This document shows, one piece after another, positions 31,801 through 37,495 of a stretch of 64,000 nucleotides of DNA. The number at the start of each line of letters is the position of its first letter. Positions within the stretch are counted from its first letter, which is position 1. The notes beneath the pieces are model-generated. The model did not search any database and was not told the DNA's origin. It was given only the letters and a program-made list of their open reading frames with translations. Origin of the DNA: Branchiostoma floridae (lineage: Eukaryota > Chordata > Leptocardii > Amphioxiformes > Branchiostomatidae); the NCBI RefSeq assembly GCF_000003815.2, contig NC_049982.1, forward strand, positions 19,816,410-19,880,409. Direction: 5' to 3'. The position numbers were made by a program, and so were the translations under genes.

Positions 31801-34749
31801 TAGACAGGCTATGAAAAAATGTCTGCTCACAGCACTGACTTTTATCATGTTAACGTTAGGCCAGTCCAATTTAATGTCTTGGTTCGCGGATTCGCTGCTC
31901 CTATTTTCATGTACGTTTGAATGTGGAAAAAAATTGTCTCTCAGCCCTAGACTACCAAAATGAAATCGTCTGATCACGAGCTTTTGTTTGCAGTCTTGCT
32001 TTTCGAGTGAAGTATTTATATATTTTTCCCCATTTGATTATGCAAATAATGTCCTGATTTGCATAATTTGTCTCGGTTGATCCTCTCTATCCAAGGTGAA
32101 CAAGTCCATAATTTACATATTCAGTATCCCATTATGTCACTCATTATGTCAATCATTCTATATACATACCAAAAATCATGACGATCCGTCAACACGTTCT
32201 CGAGTTATTCTCGTCCAAAGCTTGCAAGGTCGAGGAAACCGGCGCCTGTAGTTCCAAGAAAGCCGTAAGGGGGACCCAAACTTACAGCACTTACTCTCTG
32301 CTCCAAGGGCTATCTACCAATCAAAAATCTCGAAAGCATGTCCAGAACACGAGATAGCAAAGATGGAAGTTTCGCTGCAGTACCTTAGCAAGCCGCTTGA
32401 ACTTGACCTTTGTTTTTCCGACCCCTACCCACCTACCAAACAGGATCCATCAAAGGCTTCTCGAGTTATACTGTTCACGGACGGAAGGACAAACAGACGC
32501 ACAGGCGAAAAACATAACCTGAGCCATTCTGGCAAAGGGATTAAAAACAGACATCTCCAGATCAGTGACCCCTACAACTATGACCACATCACTCACTCCA
32601 TTACAAAAAAGGGGTGTAATAGAATAACTGGAGATCTACAACAACCCGCTAAATATGAATTAATGCACGCTAAACCGCAAAGGCTCACAGCGTCTGCCCA
32701 CGTACCAAACATAATCGCATTCCATCCAGAGGTTCTTAATATTTCTAGCCGGAACCACAAACAAAAGCCACAAAAGTAAGCGACCCTGTGCATGCAGCGC
32801 CGCAGAAAACAACTAGGGGGCCCTAATATACACCATTAAACCCTTATGCCAACAAGTATTTGCACCGCAAACATTAAGACCACAGAACATCCAGTGCCAA
32901 AGATGTTTTTATGAGATTGCTGGTGAGGGACGCTCACTAGCGAAGTCCATACATTTTTTTTTTCAAACTGTTTATCAGATCCTAACCAGATGTGGGAGGG
33001 ATACGCTGGGACATATCGTAACGTAAGGGCACAACCCGACGTACGTGGTTTTTGTTCGTTCGTTATTTTGGGAGGCTACGTCCGCCACGTTTTTCTGAAA
33101 TTTCATTGGTTGTTGGGGTTATAATTAGAAATAAACATATTTGATTGCCTATCCAAGATGGCAGGCATATTATATTACGTCATTTGCCGTTGCCATTGAG
33201 AACAGTAGTCAAGGTTTTGTTTGATAAGTTGAATTACGACATATAAGGGATAAATATTAAATATACGTCAAGTTATGTCTTAGTGTCTCCAGAAAATATA
33301 GAACTTAAGAAGTACATAGCCCCCCTGTATATTTGCTGATCGTAAACCACGCCGTTTTGAAATTACAAAGGGGGAGGGGGCGAAGGAACGTTCTTCTATC
33401 GTTGACGTCATTGAGTTGCCCAAATTAATCTCCATATTGATAGATAATTTTGGGCAGCTCAACAAGCGTTCAAGGGTCACCAGAGCATTTCCACAGAAAC
33501 AGCGTTCTCTGACGCTTTGGTGACCGCTGAGCCATCTCACCAATTTCTGTGTATCGTGACTACTGCACTGTGAAAATAGGAATGTTTTTTTCTTGATAAG
33601 GACTCCTAATCTTCATTTATTTATCGTTGAGGATAACAGGAAAGAAATAAAAATCCGGTGGCGTAGATACCATGTCGGTGACTCTTTACTTCTTTTCGGT
33701 AAGAGTTTTTGTTTTGTTTATATCAATTCTCTCTGATTGACCCAGGTTTCTGGCATAGCTGGGGAAAAGAATCTCGTTACCACGAGGATGGAACTGATAC
33801 CAGGGACAGACGATGATGATGGCTATTGCATCTACCACAAGTCAGGCAACTATGGTCAAGTACCCGGATTTCCAGACTGCTATCTCACAACTAAAGTGTT
33901 CAACTTCTTTATGGGCAGATCGGACGAGATCCGCTCCGTAGGGTTTTACCCTGCGTACTCCAGATACGCTGACAGGGGTAATTTTCTTCATTTTTGACAT
34001 GCGTTATTTTGATATTTATAGGGCCATAAAAACATTGCCATTTTTAATGCATGATTCATTTATCAAATTGTGGGCATATATCATTGGGGGACTTTTAACT
34101 TTCTTAACTTAATTGAACCCAGAAATACAACTTCTTGCATTTCAAATATTTTCGTTAACCTGTGTCGAAGACGCCTTCCCTGGTAAATGATTAATTTCCA
34201 ATTTTTGAATTCCCTAATAGTATGTTAATAAGTCTCTCTGTTATAAACAGTGTCAAATGTAGAGCCATGTCTGCAGGAAACGCATGTACAAATTTAGTAT
34301 AACGCTACATGTACATGAAAATCCACTTTTCAGGCGGCAGGTGGTAAAGGAAGAATATCATTTTAATATGATACCACAAAATCCATTATAGCCCTATTAC
34401 ATTATGAACATGTCAGTAATTTGCTATCTTAACTTGATATTAGTTCATCTAATACAAGGACAAAAAGCGATAGATGTTATCATTATCACAATTGTTATTT
34501 CAATCAATAAGCAATATACTTATAACCTTTTCCAAGTTTAGTAACTTAATCTATCCCACAGAATTTTACCTGGAAGCACTGGGAAAGCTTCGGATGGCTG
34601 CTTGCAAGGGGATCCATATCGGCCACAACCAGACAAGGAACCGGGAGTACAAGAAATACCGGTACGGTCGTGACCAGGAGGAAAACTATAAAAAGTACAT
34701 AATGAGGGTTAATTACTTTAGGAGCAACGCAGACTGTTGGCATAGGTAG
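1638..34749 (+). CDS. B4GALNT1/B4GALNT2-like: beta-1,4-N-acetylgalactosaminyltransferase, B4GALNT1/B4GALNT2 family (10 coding exons, 494 aa)
   Basis: Type II Golgi glycosyltransferase (GT-A fold) expected to transfer GalNAc from UDP-GalNAc in beta-1,4 linkage to galactose of gangliosides or other glycans. Coding exons: 1638-1828, 4826-4954, 6938-7044, 9157-9197, 9446-9629, 29404-29490, 30315-30499, 30747-30887, 33746-33977, 34562-34749. All introns are GT-AG and every phase joins, giving 494 aa (human B4GALNT1 is 533). Seen: membrane anchor about residues 8-26; a Cys pair in TCNCTDG (69-75) in the stem; [16 protein letters not shown] (257-263); VVVADDS (282-288); [15 protein letters not shown] (309-323); the metal-binding DDD (330-332); GFPDC near 396-400; and EFYLEALG near the C terminus. 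N-X-S/T sites occur at N71 and N119. Family membership is clear. Similarity to human B4GALNT1 (GM2/GD2 synthase) and B4GALNT2 (Sda synthase), from remembered sequences, is comparable, so the paralogue and acceptor are unresolved. The first exon is duplicated at 4055. The fifth intron (9630-29403) carries two candidate nested genes. Confidence 0.93.
2039..2138. other. Assembly gap (100 N)
   Basis: Run of exactly 100 N, probably a placeholder of unknown size, between exon 1 copy 1 and the LINE fragment. Confidence 0.99.
2139..2413 (-). mobile_element. LINE ORF1-like coiled-coil fragment (reverse strand)
   Basis: On the reverse strand an ATG at 2413 opens [19 protein letters not shown] and continues through a Lys/Glu/Asp-rich heptad-like run, then stops (TAA) and picks up in another frame. 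This is the look of the N-terminal coiled coil of a non-LTR retrotransposon ORF1. It is broken and cut by the gap at 2039-2138. The duplicated block begins six bases beyond its start codon. Confidence 0.5.
2419..4043. repeat. Copy 2 of the 1.7-kb direct duplication
   Basis: Nearly identical to 1-1626, with a 122-base gap at 2905-3026 where copy 1 is continuous. Long gap-flanked duplicates of this identity in a highly polymorphic genome are often unmerged alleles. Confidence 0.85.
2905..3026. other. Assembly gap (122 N)
   Basis: Run of 122 N inside copy 2; the missing sequence is present in copy 1 around 487-608. Confidence 0.99.
4044..4092 (+). pseudogene. Second copy of B4GALNT-like exon 1, cut by an assembly gap
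   Basis: The same acceptor, 5' UTR and ATG (4055) as at 1627-1638 occur here. After 38 coding bases the exon runs into the N gap at 4093-4192, and sequence beyond the gap does not resume the exon. It is either a real duplicated first exon or, more likely, a second haplotype kept by the assembler. Because it is the copy nearer exon 2, it cannot be excluded as the one actually used. Confidence 0.75.
4093..4192. other. Assembly gap (100 N)
   Basis: Run of 100 N truncating the second copy of exon 1. Confidence 0.99.
4197..4480 (+). repeat. Dispersed repeat shared with 29590-29830
   Basis: Shares an ordered series of short blocks with 29590-29830, including gaagcctgtg/gaggcctgtg, tctagagccaccaaa, agttggca-caa-ttt and an accg-ggttgtt-acaggcat end. 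It is an old, diverged interspersed repeat of about 250 bases. The following 4481-4825 is AT-rich with no recognisable feature. Confidence 0.6.
4826..4954 (+). CDS. B4GALNT1/B4GALNT2-like: B4GALNT-like coding exon 2 (stem)
   Basis: Acceptor ttctattttag ends at 4825; the donor is a weak GTTGAT at 4955. The frame reads [12 protein letters not shown], followed by a charged helical run ending LQKFKRR. The paired cysteines and the helix match the stem of the vertebrate enzymes. Phases are 2 in and 2 out. The other two frames stop within the exon. Confidence 0.88.
5237..6183. repeat. 25-bp minisatellite in intron 2 (contains a 406-N gap)
   Basis: Head-to-tail copies of a 25-bp unit, aatcccaccccctcttaaca plus tg(g/a)tg. 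About 20 units run from 5237 to 5734, then the gap at 5735-6140, then two more units. Point variants (g/a at the second G, cc/ct in the C run) are shared by neighbouring units, which suggests local array expansion. It gives spurious open frames on both strands. Confidence 0.97.
5735..6140. other. Assembly gap (406 N)
   Basis: Run of N inside the 25-bp minisatellite; array length is therefore unknown. Confidence 0.99.
6184..6937. other. Intron 2 remainder, no gene
   Basis: Contains three copies of a short phrase, tttttagcga(a)(t/c)gccca, at about 6238, 6409 and 6436, and an AT-rich tract of tgtatatgattata units near 6785-6860. Nothing coding was seen. Confidence 0.6.
6938..7044 (+). CDS. B4GALNT1/B4GALNT2-like: B4GALNT-like coding exon 3
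   Basis: Acceptor tttttcag ends at 6937 and the donor GTAAAG starts at 7045. It encodes [19 protein letters not shown] and then [10 protein letters not shown]. The PLSYP-QGV block is a strong family signature. It contains an N-glycosylation sequon (NGS). Confidence 0.92.
7130..9156. other. Intron 3, with an element fragment near its start
   Basis: 7137-7190 (agaaataagaatttaggctg followed by gacg-ga-ggccga) matches 42650-42690, so a dispersed element lies here; its borders are not clear. An ATG at 7458 opens seven codons (MDLNVVK) that run straight into a perfect GTAAGT donor at 7479, but no partner exon was found. The rest appears to be unique AT-rich sequence. Confidence 0.4.
9157..9197 (+). 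CDS. B4GALNT1/B4GALNT2-like: B4GALNT-like coding exon 4 (41-bp small exon)
   Basis: A 41-base exon between acceptor ccttccacag and donor GTAAGG. It encodes [14 protein letters not shown] and fits between the IPG of exon 3 and the beta-strand region of exon 5, as in the vertebrate proteins. Phases are 1 in and 0 out. Confidence 0.85.
9446..9629 (+). CDS. B4GALNT1/B4GALNT2-like: B4GALNT-like coding exon 5
   Basis: Acceptor ctttgtcag ends at 9445 and donor GTAAGG starts at 9630. It encodes the region between stem and catalytic domain, including [20 protein letters not shown], which parallels the LNRQL segment of human B4GALNT1. Phase 1 out, followed by the 19.8-kb intron. Confidence 0.92.
9761..10148. 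mobile_element. Non-autonomous hAT-type MITE with 8-bp target duplication
   Basis: Ends are TAGGGCTGTGTACCTAAA and its inverted complement. The element is flanked on both sides by CCTATGAA (9753-9760 and 10149-10156), the 8-bp duplication typical of hAT transposons. Subterminal regions are packed with alternating (a)ggtac/gtacc(tg) motifs. The 388-bp interior has no transposase. Confidence 0.85.
10468..11300 (-). mobile_element. Decayed LINE reverse-transcriptase segment
   Basis: Reverse-strand frames show, in order, an endonuclease-RT linker ([20 protein letters not shown], then [17 protein letters not shown]) near 11170-11000, a PPLKEG-type segment near 10890, and the RT start (ANVIPIFKN, then [13 protein letters not shown]) near 10690-10580, ending near [10 protein letters not shown]. 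These are characteristic of CR1/jockey-like non-LTR elements. Frameshifts and stops separate the pieces, so it is a pseudogene. Confidence 0.75.
11312..13050 (+). repeat. Long dispersed repeat, copy A (with nested insertion)
   Basis: Starts actagagttcggcgacctca, continues with acctccatgaaatatttaga, and ends with tttcatggaggtaa. The outer acctccatgaaat and atttcatggaggt are inverted relative to each other. Other copies lie at 36486, 37496 and 46941. Copies share blocks such as gttcagaacacga(g/c)atagc, ctgcagtaccaag and cgttcttgagttatct. No coding capacity was recognised. This copy is longer because another element sits at about 11470-12190. Confidence 0.75.
11470..12190. mobile_element. Inverted-repeat element nested in dispersed repeat copy A
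   Basis: Left end contains aatgaaacggttctatcggt followed by taggcc; right end contains ggcctaaccgatag, then accgatagaaccgtttcatt, its inverse. Aligning copy A with the uninterrupted copies at 36486 and 37496 places about 700 extra bases here. The interior repeats gcaaac-cgtttc-type motifs and has no recognisable protein. Confidence 0.65.
13089..13122. repeat. Perfect short hairpin
   Basis: ttcaattccgtgcc and ggcacggaattgaa form a 14-bp perfect stem with a 6-base loop (cattca). Function unknown. Confidence 0.7.
13272..13523. mobile_element. 252-bp MITE with perfect 32-bp inverted ends and a 12-bp target duplication
   Basis: 13272-13303 (starting cacgtcaccggaacgtactg) and 13491-13522 are perfect inverted complements over 32 bases. 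TGTCGGTGGTAG flanks both sides (13260-13271 and 13524-13535). The uninterrupted target is preserved in inverted orientation at 28450-28461, which proves the insertion. A 12-bp duplication is unusual; Mutator-like elements make 8-11 bp. No coding capacity. Confidence 0.93.
13600..13610 (+). promoter_or_regulatory. YY1-like motif AAAATGGCGGC (left arm)
   Basis: Exact AAAATGGCGGC in + orientation, 139 bases before the start codon of candidate gene N1. YY1 sites of this form sit near transcription starts of many animal genes and point in the direction of transcription. Assigning this one to N1 is inference. Confidence 0.5.
13749..18978 (+). CDS. Candidate nested gene N1: small helical protein, 96 aa, five coding exons
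   Basis: Not recognised. Five exons join in frame: 13746-13784 (Kozak-like accATGG at 13749), 13871-13908, 16086-16141, 17422-17483 and 18880-18978, with phases 0-2-1-0. The pieces read [62 protein letters not shown] and [20 protein letters not shown] followed by [12 protein letters not shown] and TAG. The product is mainly amphipathic-helix-like and Cys-rich, with no signal peptide. Donors of exons 1 (GTAACC) and 3 (GTAATC) are weak; those of 2 (GTAAGT) and 4 (GTAATA) are acceptable. AATAAA at 19092 lies 114 bases after the stop. It lies inside intron 5 of the B4GALNT-like gene, same strand, beside a promoter-like arm. The last two exons are the most convincing; the 5' end is tentative and no homologue was identified. 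Confidence 0.4.
13914..15005. other. N1 intron, no further feature
   Basis: About 1.1 kb with no recognisable gene or clear repeat on either strand. Confidence 0.5.
15006..15326. mobile_element. hAT-like MITE with ggtgcac repeats
   Basis: Ends CAGGGCTCGAAAT and ATTTCGAGCCCTG are inverted. The interior is rich in (g)ggtgcac(c) on both strands. No clear 8-bp duplication remains. Same family as the elements at 17577 and 25854. Confidence 0.75.
15745..16040 (+). mobile_element. tRNA-derived SINE
   Basis: A Pol III B-box-like ggtcctgggtttgaatcccc at 15801-15820 is followed by a cattggaaagtcac and ttcctcacttcacttaggtg core and a gtttgaagagagagacacct tail. This layout is typical of tRNA-derived SINEs in marine invertebrates. 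The A box is degenerate, so it is probably inactive. Confidence 0.6.
16976..17270. mobile_element. Second copy of the TAGGGCTGTG hAT-type MITE
   Basis: Starts TAGGGCTGTGTACCTAGATA and ends GTACACAGCTCTA, with the same gtacc/ggtac-rich flanks as 9761-10148. It is more diverged and has no intact target duplication, so it is an older insertion. Confidence 0.7.
17577..18005. mobile_element. hAT-like MITE with tgcaggt repeats and 8-bp duplication
   Basis: agggctcaaaatacc at the left and ggtatttagagccctg at the right are inverted. CATATGCC flanks both sides (17569-17576 and 18006-18013). The interior repeats cctgca/tgcaggt. Related to 15006 and 25854. Confidence 0.8.
18173..18424. repeat. Diverged tandem repeat of about 60 bp
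   Basis: Four or five degenerate units, each reading roughly catgg-ttgctggtctg, taccan-taagta-tgta and aggtaa. It gives an artefactual open frame on the reverse strand. Confidence 0.6.
18463..18544. repeat. 82-bp palindromic MITE-like hairpin
   Basis: cctggataccagaccc at the left and gggtctggtatccagg at the right pair perfectly, followed inward by gatctcaaaaaa and tttttttgagatc. It is a compact foldback element. Confidence 0.8.
19092..19097 (+). terminator. Polyadenylation signal AATAAA for candidate gene N1
   Basis: AATAAA 114 bases after the N1 stop codon; a second AATAAA is at 19745-19750. Either could also cause premature polyadenylation of the host B4GALNT-like transcript. Confidence 0.45.
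19196..19314. repeat. 119-bp near-perfect palindrome
   Basis: tagcctgagtaccat, ctgctggctcagtacttt and cttgctaacca are mirrored as inverted complements around 19253, with a few mismatches. As RNA it would form a stem of more than 50 bp, in the 3' flank of candidate gene N1. Confidence 0.85.
19751..21010. other. Intron stretch without recognisable feature
   Basis: No gene, RNA or clear repeat seen on either strand. Confidence 0.5.
21015..21480. repeat. Tandem repeat, about 2.5 units of 180-190 bp
   Basis: Repeating blocks are tttccttggaga-atgaaaaa, gttctagttttgcgca, gagcgcg-tccgaccgctatg and aactacatgggaattcatac. Units diverge by roughly a tenth, and the third lacks the last part. Confidence 0.8.
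21500..23470. other. Intron stretch; possible 3' UTR of candidate gene N2
   Basis: No coding exon seen. TTTATT at 22448-22453 is AATAAA on the reverse strand and could end the N2 transcript, giving a 3' UTR of about 1 kb. Confidence 0.35.
23473..28152 (-). CDS. Candidate nested gene N2: small single-pass membrane protein, about 71 aa, two coding exons
   Basis: Not recognised. Reverse-strand exon 1 (28152-28075) encodes [20 protein letters not shown] and VAWWHE, a short lumenal end followed by one membrane span. Exon 2 (23610-23473; acceptor ataattcacag) encodes [20 protein letters not shown], then a GTKGDMEYP stretch and YSIYIMPT with TGA. The joint is phase 0, using donor GAG|GTAGAT at 28074. 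A stronger donor (ACAG|GTGAGT at 27994) would extend exon 1 to 27995. In that case the ATG frame stops after 31 codons, while another frame (ending [11 protein letters not shown]) would join exon 2 but has no ATG. The terminal exon looks real; the 5' structure is uncertain. It lies antisense inside intron 5 of the B4GALNT-like gene, downstream of the right promoter-like arm. Confidence 0.35.
24209..24607. mobile_element. 399-bp inverted-repeat MITE in the N2 intron
   Basis: Left end aggcctagggggaaaatgtt followed by gtgtttcctgattc; right end gaatcagaaaacacaacatt followed by tttccctaggcct, its inverted complement over about 34 bases with few mismatches. No target duplication is obvious. Confidence 0.75.
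25420..25510. mobile_element. Fragment of gtacc/ggtcc-rich MITE
   Basis: Contains taccggtacagaaaattcag, ggtccaggtccag (twice) and aaacctggacct, the subterminal pattern of the 9761 element. Ends are lost. Confidence 0.45.
25854..26172. mobile_element. Third copy of the tgcaggt hAT-like MITE (right end decayed)
   Basis: Starts agggcttgaattacattatt, then ctgcatacctgcactggtgt and aattacctgcaccag as in 17577-18005. It ends at gcaggtggtatttcgag without the final ccctg. A 25-base scrap of the same family is at 27335-27360. Confidence 0.7.
26175..27420. other. N2 intron, little recognisable
   Basis: Only a two-copy tandem (ctccttacactcactgccct at about 27119 and 27151) and the MITE scrap at 27335 were noted. 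Confidence 0.4.
27430..27625. repeat. Probable foldback/dispersed element
   Basis: Alternating ttcgc(g/t)gtgg, ttaaa-ttcgc(g/t)gt and ccaccgcgaac motifs on both strands, starting near gttgtacatgcctttaag and ending near catttctgcatttacag. It looks like a degraded MITE with internal inverted repeats. Confidence 0.45.
28353..28577 (-). repeat. Right arm of the inverted duplication (uninterrupted, promoter-like)
   Basis: Reverse complement of 13147-13260 plus 13536-13640, without the MITE. GCCGCCATTTT at 28375-28385 is the YY1-like motif in reverse orientation, about 225 bases upstream of the N2 start codon. The arms are 15 kb apart and face each other. Confidence 0.8.
28818..29070. repeat. Two-unit tandem duplication of about 150 bp
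   Basis: gaacagtccccgagt, gcacggttctggatacaatt and ggactgtgcctgggtacggt near 28817-28910 recur with changes near 28967-29050. A related inverted phrase (cacggtcc/ggaccgtg type) alternates through the block. Confidence 0.7.
29404..29490 (+). CDS. B4GALNT1/B4GALNT2-like: B4GALNT-like coding exon 6
   Basis: Acceptor ttgtctttcag ends at 29403 and donor GTATAT starts at 29491. It encodes [20 protein letters not shown] and then PPILYDTGK, matching the family's hydrophobic strand followed by a PP-LY-PG turn. It restores the frame left open by exon 5 nearly 20 kb upstream. Confidence 0.9.
29590..29830 (+). repeat. Dispersed repeat shared with 4197-4480
   Basis: Same block order as 4197-4480 (gacggg-, gaagcctgtg, ctagagccaccaaa, aagttggcagcaattt, gcggttgttaacaggcat). 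The rest of intron 6 to 30314 is AT-rich with no feature seen. Confidence 0.6.
30308..30314 (+). promoter_or_regulatory. B4GALNT1/B4GALNT2-like: Tandem NAGNAG splice acceptor
   Basis: The intron 6 acceptor reads ACAGCAG, so two AGs three bases apart can be used. Both choices keep the frame and differ by one alanine just before the catalytic domain. Confidence 0.6.
30315..30499 (+). CDS. B4GALNT1/B4GALNT2-like: B4GALNT-like coding exon 7 (start of catalytic domain)
   Basis: It encodes [18 protein letters not shown] and VVVADDSKP, then [11 protein letters not shown], the conserved start of the GT-A catalytic domain. The acceptor is a tandem cacagcag. Splicing at 30312 instead of 30315 would keep frame and add one alanine. 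Donor GTGAGT at 30500. Confidence 0.93.
30747..30887 (+). CDS. B4GALNT1/B4GALNT2-like: B4GALNT-like coding exon 8 (DDD metal-binding exon)
   Basis: This 47-codon phase 0-0 exon encodes [20 protein letters not shown] followed by [10 protein letters not shown]. The DDD corresponds to the DXD motif that binds the divalent metal and UDP-sugar. This is the most strongly conserved stretch of the gene. Confidence 0.95.
31340..31990 (-). mobile_element. LINE 3' tail fragment in intron 8
   Basis: Reverse-strand frames read [20 protein letters not shown], then [16 protein letters not shown] and KELFEEAG, a C-terminal Cys-containing region found after the reverse transcriptase in several LINE clades. 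Frameshifts break the frame near 31600, so it is a relic. Confidence 0.65.
32000..32540 (+). repeat. Fragment related to the long dispersed repeat
   Basis: Contains attatgcaaataatgtcctg, accaaaaatcatgacgatcc, gaacacgagatagcaaag, cgctgcagtacctt and ttctcgagttatactgttca in the order seen in the 11312 family, ending in an acata-acct tail. Strongly diverged. Confidence 0.6.
32545..33745. other. Remainder of intron 8
   Basis: A sequence at 33024-33050 (taagggcacaacccgacgta) resembles the left end of the inverted-repeat element at 49479, but no partner end was found. A short inverted pair around 33410-33450 (attgagttgcccaaatta / taattttgggcagctcaa) was also seen. No gene. Confidence 0.4.
33746..33977 (+). 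CDS. B4GALNT1/B4GALNT2-like: B4GALNT-like coding exon 9
   Basis: Acceptor attgacccag ends at 33745; the donor is a weak GTAATT at 33978. It encodes the acceptor-side half of the catalytic domain, including [20 protein letters not shown] and IRSVGF. The conserved Cys and the NFF block align with the vertebrate enzymes. Phase 1 out. Confidence 0.92.
34562..34749 (+). CDS. B4GALNT1/B4GALNT2-like: B4GALNT-like coding exon 10 (C terminus)
   Basis: Acceptor tatcccacag ends at 34561. The split codon gives Glu, so the junction reads [11 protein letters not shown] as in vertebrates. It contains HIGHNQT, where His454 lies at the position of the conserved His in the human enzyme, and ends RSNADCWHR with TAG at 34747. 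No canonical AATAAA was seen in the next several hundred bases. Confidence 0.92.
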
Positions 34750-35880
34750 TGTCAGTTGGAGATTCAGAGCTCAGATGTCAAGGCACTGACTTCAACTAGA
34801 GGTCCAATCATAATTCAGGCATTCCCAAATTTTACTAAAAATCAAACGTCAGAGTTCATTTTTTGTCCTATTGATTTATAAACTGAAAATTTGTATCTAC
34901 GAACTTTGATTTAATTTACAGCAAAGCCACAGCAGTATCCATCGTGTATTAAGCAACTTGTTTTGCTATCACAGTTTTACAACTGACAGCATTCCATTTA
35001 AATGCATTTGCTTTAACAATTCAGGTTTGTGCATGATAACGTGAAGGATAATTTACTGTGTCTAACAGTTAATGTACCAGAATATATTCTCTACATTTCG
35101 CAAGTTGTAGCAATCGTTGTATGTCAAAATATATACGTTGCTGTAATTGGAACAATAATACATCACTCTATGCCAATGCTTTATAACATATCACAATTGT
35201 CAGGGTAGCTATCGCAGTCCCAGTTATTATATGCCGGCCATACATTATTGGTTGATTTTCGAGGGTCCGGAGGGGGGGGGGGGGCAGAACAACGTAACGA
35301 AAAGCAGCTAGAGGGGTTTATTCAAATTGCCGTTCGCAGTTATGAATTTTACAAATACAGACCTAGCATGAATAGATCAACGCGTTAATGCATTTTAGAT
35401 GTGGGAATATACCAAAGTTTCTAAAATGTCTCTAAGTCTCTAAAATGAGTCAATTTCATTACGTATGACATTTTGTGAGCACTGACACCACCATCACGCG
35501 TAGAAATATAACACCACAAACAACATCAATACTGTAACTAAGAAAGAAACAGAACTTATGGAATAAATCGAAATTTGAAAGGAATACATTACCATGATGT
35601 GTTTTTTTCTGTATTCTGTATAACGTTAAACGGTTGAACATACTCAGTGATTAGCACACTACTTTAAATTTCCAAATCTGCCCTGTACAGAATAATACTA
35701 GTATACAGTATAGCAGAAACAAAGTAATAAGAACAAGCATGATGTTAAAAAACAACAGGCGACGAAAGGACGCTACGATATAGCACACTATGATTTCTCA
35801 AGCGGAACATAATAGAGGGGGGCAAGCAGAGAGATAAGGGCTAAGGCATACGCATCACTACTCAGACCCAATCTACATAA
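34750..35880. other. Intergenic, no gene seen
   Basis: Unique AT-rich sequence downstream of the B4GALNT-like stop. A G homopolymer of 14 lies at about 35272-35285. No AATAAA was recognised on the + strand near the stop codon. Confidence 0.5.
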
Positions 35881-35884
35881 ACGA

Positions 35885-35972
35885 CATCACTCTTACTCAA
35901 ACGTCCTTGAAGATAAGTTAGAATCAGTACAAAATAGAGCAGTAAGATTTGTGTACGATGACTACAGATAAT
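35885..35972 (+). mobile_element. Short LINE C-terminal fragment
   Basis: Frame reads SYSNVLEDKLESVQNRAVRF followed by VYDDYR and a stop. The KLE-VQNRAVRF phrase is typical of the region after the reverse transcriptase in CR1/L2/jockey-like LINEs. Only about 26 codons survive. Confidence 0.6.
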
Positions 35973-36001
35973 CAACTAGTGTGTCCCAATTGGGACCACT
36001 T

Positions 36002-36149
36002 CGATTCACGATTTTTATCCGGGAATACGACTGGAAAGGAAAATATGCCGGGAAAGGAAAAAAATGCCGGAAGAGGAATATATGCCAGAGGGCTTGTACC
36101 GGCCGGTATATTCCTTTCCCGTCGTATTCCCGGATAAAAATCGCGAATT
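36002..36149. repeat. 148-bp foldback element
   Basis: gattcacgatttttatccgg and gggaatacga at the left are mirrored at the right (tcgtattcccggataaaa followed by atcgcgaatt). Stem of about 45 bp with a short spacer of ggaaaggaa/atgccgg repeats. Confidence 0.85.
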
Positions 36150-36485
36150 AAAGGTTTCGTAACTGACTTGTTTTTTTAACTGAGAGAAATCAAACTTAGC
36201 TCACTTCTTGGTCTTGTATTTGGCTATTATTCATATTTGGCTATTATTCAAAGACCCTATTCACTAGTACATTTTATCAGCTGTAAAAGAAGAACCATTG
36301 AGAGCTCAGAAATTAAAGTTAGCATGTAACCAATAGAGACATATTCACTATTATCTAGATAAAGTTTCAGCTCCACCTCCTACCATCGTTATAAGTGGGT
36401 CAGAAATAGAGGAACTGATCTTCTCACAAGCTTCCAAGGGTGTGGTCATCAAGAAATCACCTGAGTTGCTCATGAAATATGAACA

Positions 36486-37495
36486 ACTAGAGTTCGGCGA
36501 CCTCATAACTCCATGAAATATTTAGAGCTTTTGTAAATTTTATGCAAATGACTTACACATTTACATGATTTATGCATGGTGATGTTCATCACTGACTAAC
36601 GTACACATGTCACAAGTATAAAACTCCCATCATCAATCATTAAGCGGATTTCCAATTTTTGTATATGTTATGCAAATCAGTCCCTCATTTGCATATTTGG
36701 TAGCTGCTTATGTGCCACCTATTATAATTTACATGTGTTACATTTATAGAAGTCCAGTTATTGACATAATGGAATTGTACAACTTCCTCATTAATTATGC
36801 AAATTAAGTCCTCATTTGCAAACCGTGTATATCATTATTGGTATCTTTGCCTAAGCTACCTGCTTGCCTAAAATGATGGCAATCCATCATTCCTTTCTGC
36901 AGTTATCCTCTTTGGAATGTCTTGCAGTTCCAAAATTAAATGTTAGGGAGCTGAAACTTGCCTCACTTTGTCATGACGCTAAAAGCTGTCTATCACCAAA
37001 ATGGCCATATCATGTCCGGGACGAGACATACACGGAAAAAAACTGCTATGATAAAATATTCTCACTAATTATGCAAATGTAATCTAATTTTGCATAATTA
37101 GTATTTTCATTTTGTACAACATCGTCTAAGGTACCTACATACCAAAAATCATGAAAGTCCGTTGTTCCCTTCTTGAGTTATCTTCTTCAGAAGTTTTTGA
37201 CAAAATTGCCCCTGCTATCCCAAACGTAGTCGCTAGGGGACCCAACTTATGTCACTTATTCCTGAGCACAGGAGCTATCTAACACACAAAAATTTTGACC
37301 ATAGCTTGTTCAGAACACGACATAGCAAAACCGGAAGTTGCGCTGCAGTACCAAGGGGAGCCGCTATGGGGCCCAAAATCTAATCCTTTCCAGCTTTCAT
37401 CACACAGTACCAACACACCAAGTATGAAACCAATCCACCCAGACGTTCTTGAGTTATCTTGTTTACACACACACACAGAGACAAACGCGGTGTAA
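36486..37495 (+). repeat. Long dispersed repeat, copy B
   Basis: Full-length-looking copy of the 11312 family, starting actagagttcggcgacctca. It lies head-to-tail with copy C and ends in an acacacacac/agacaaacgc tail. Confidence 0.8.
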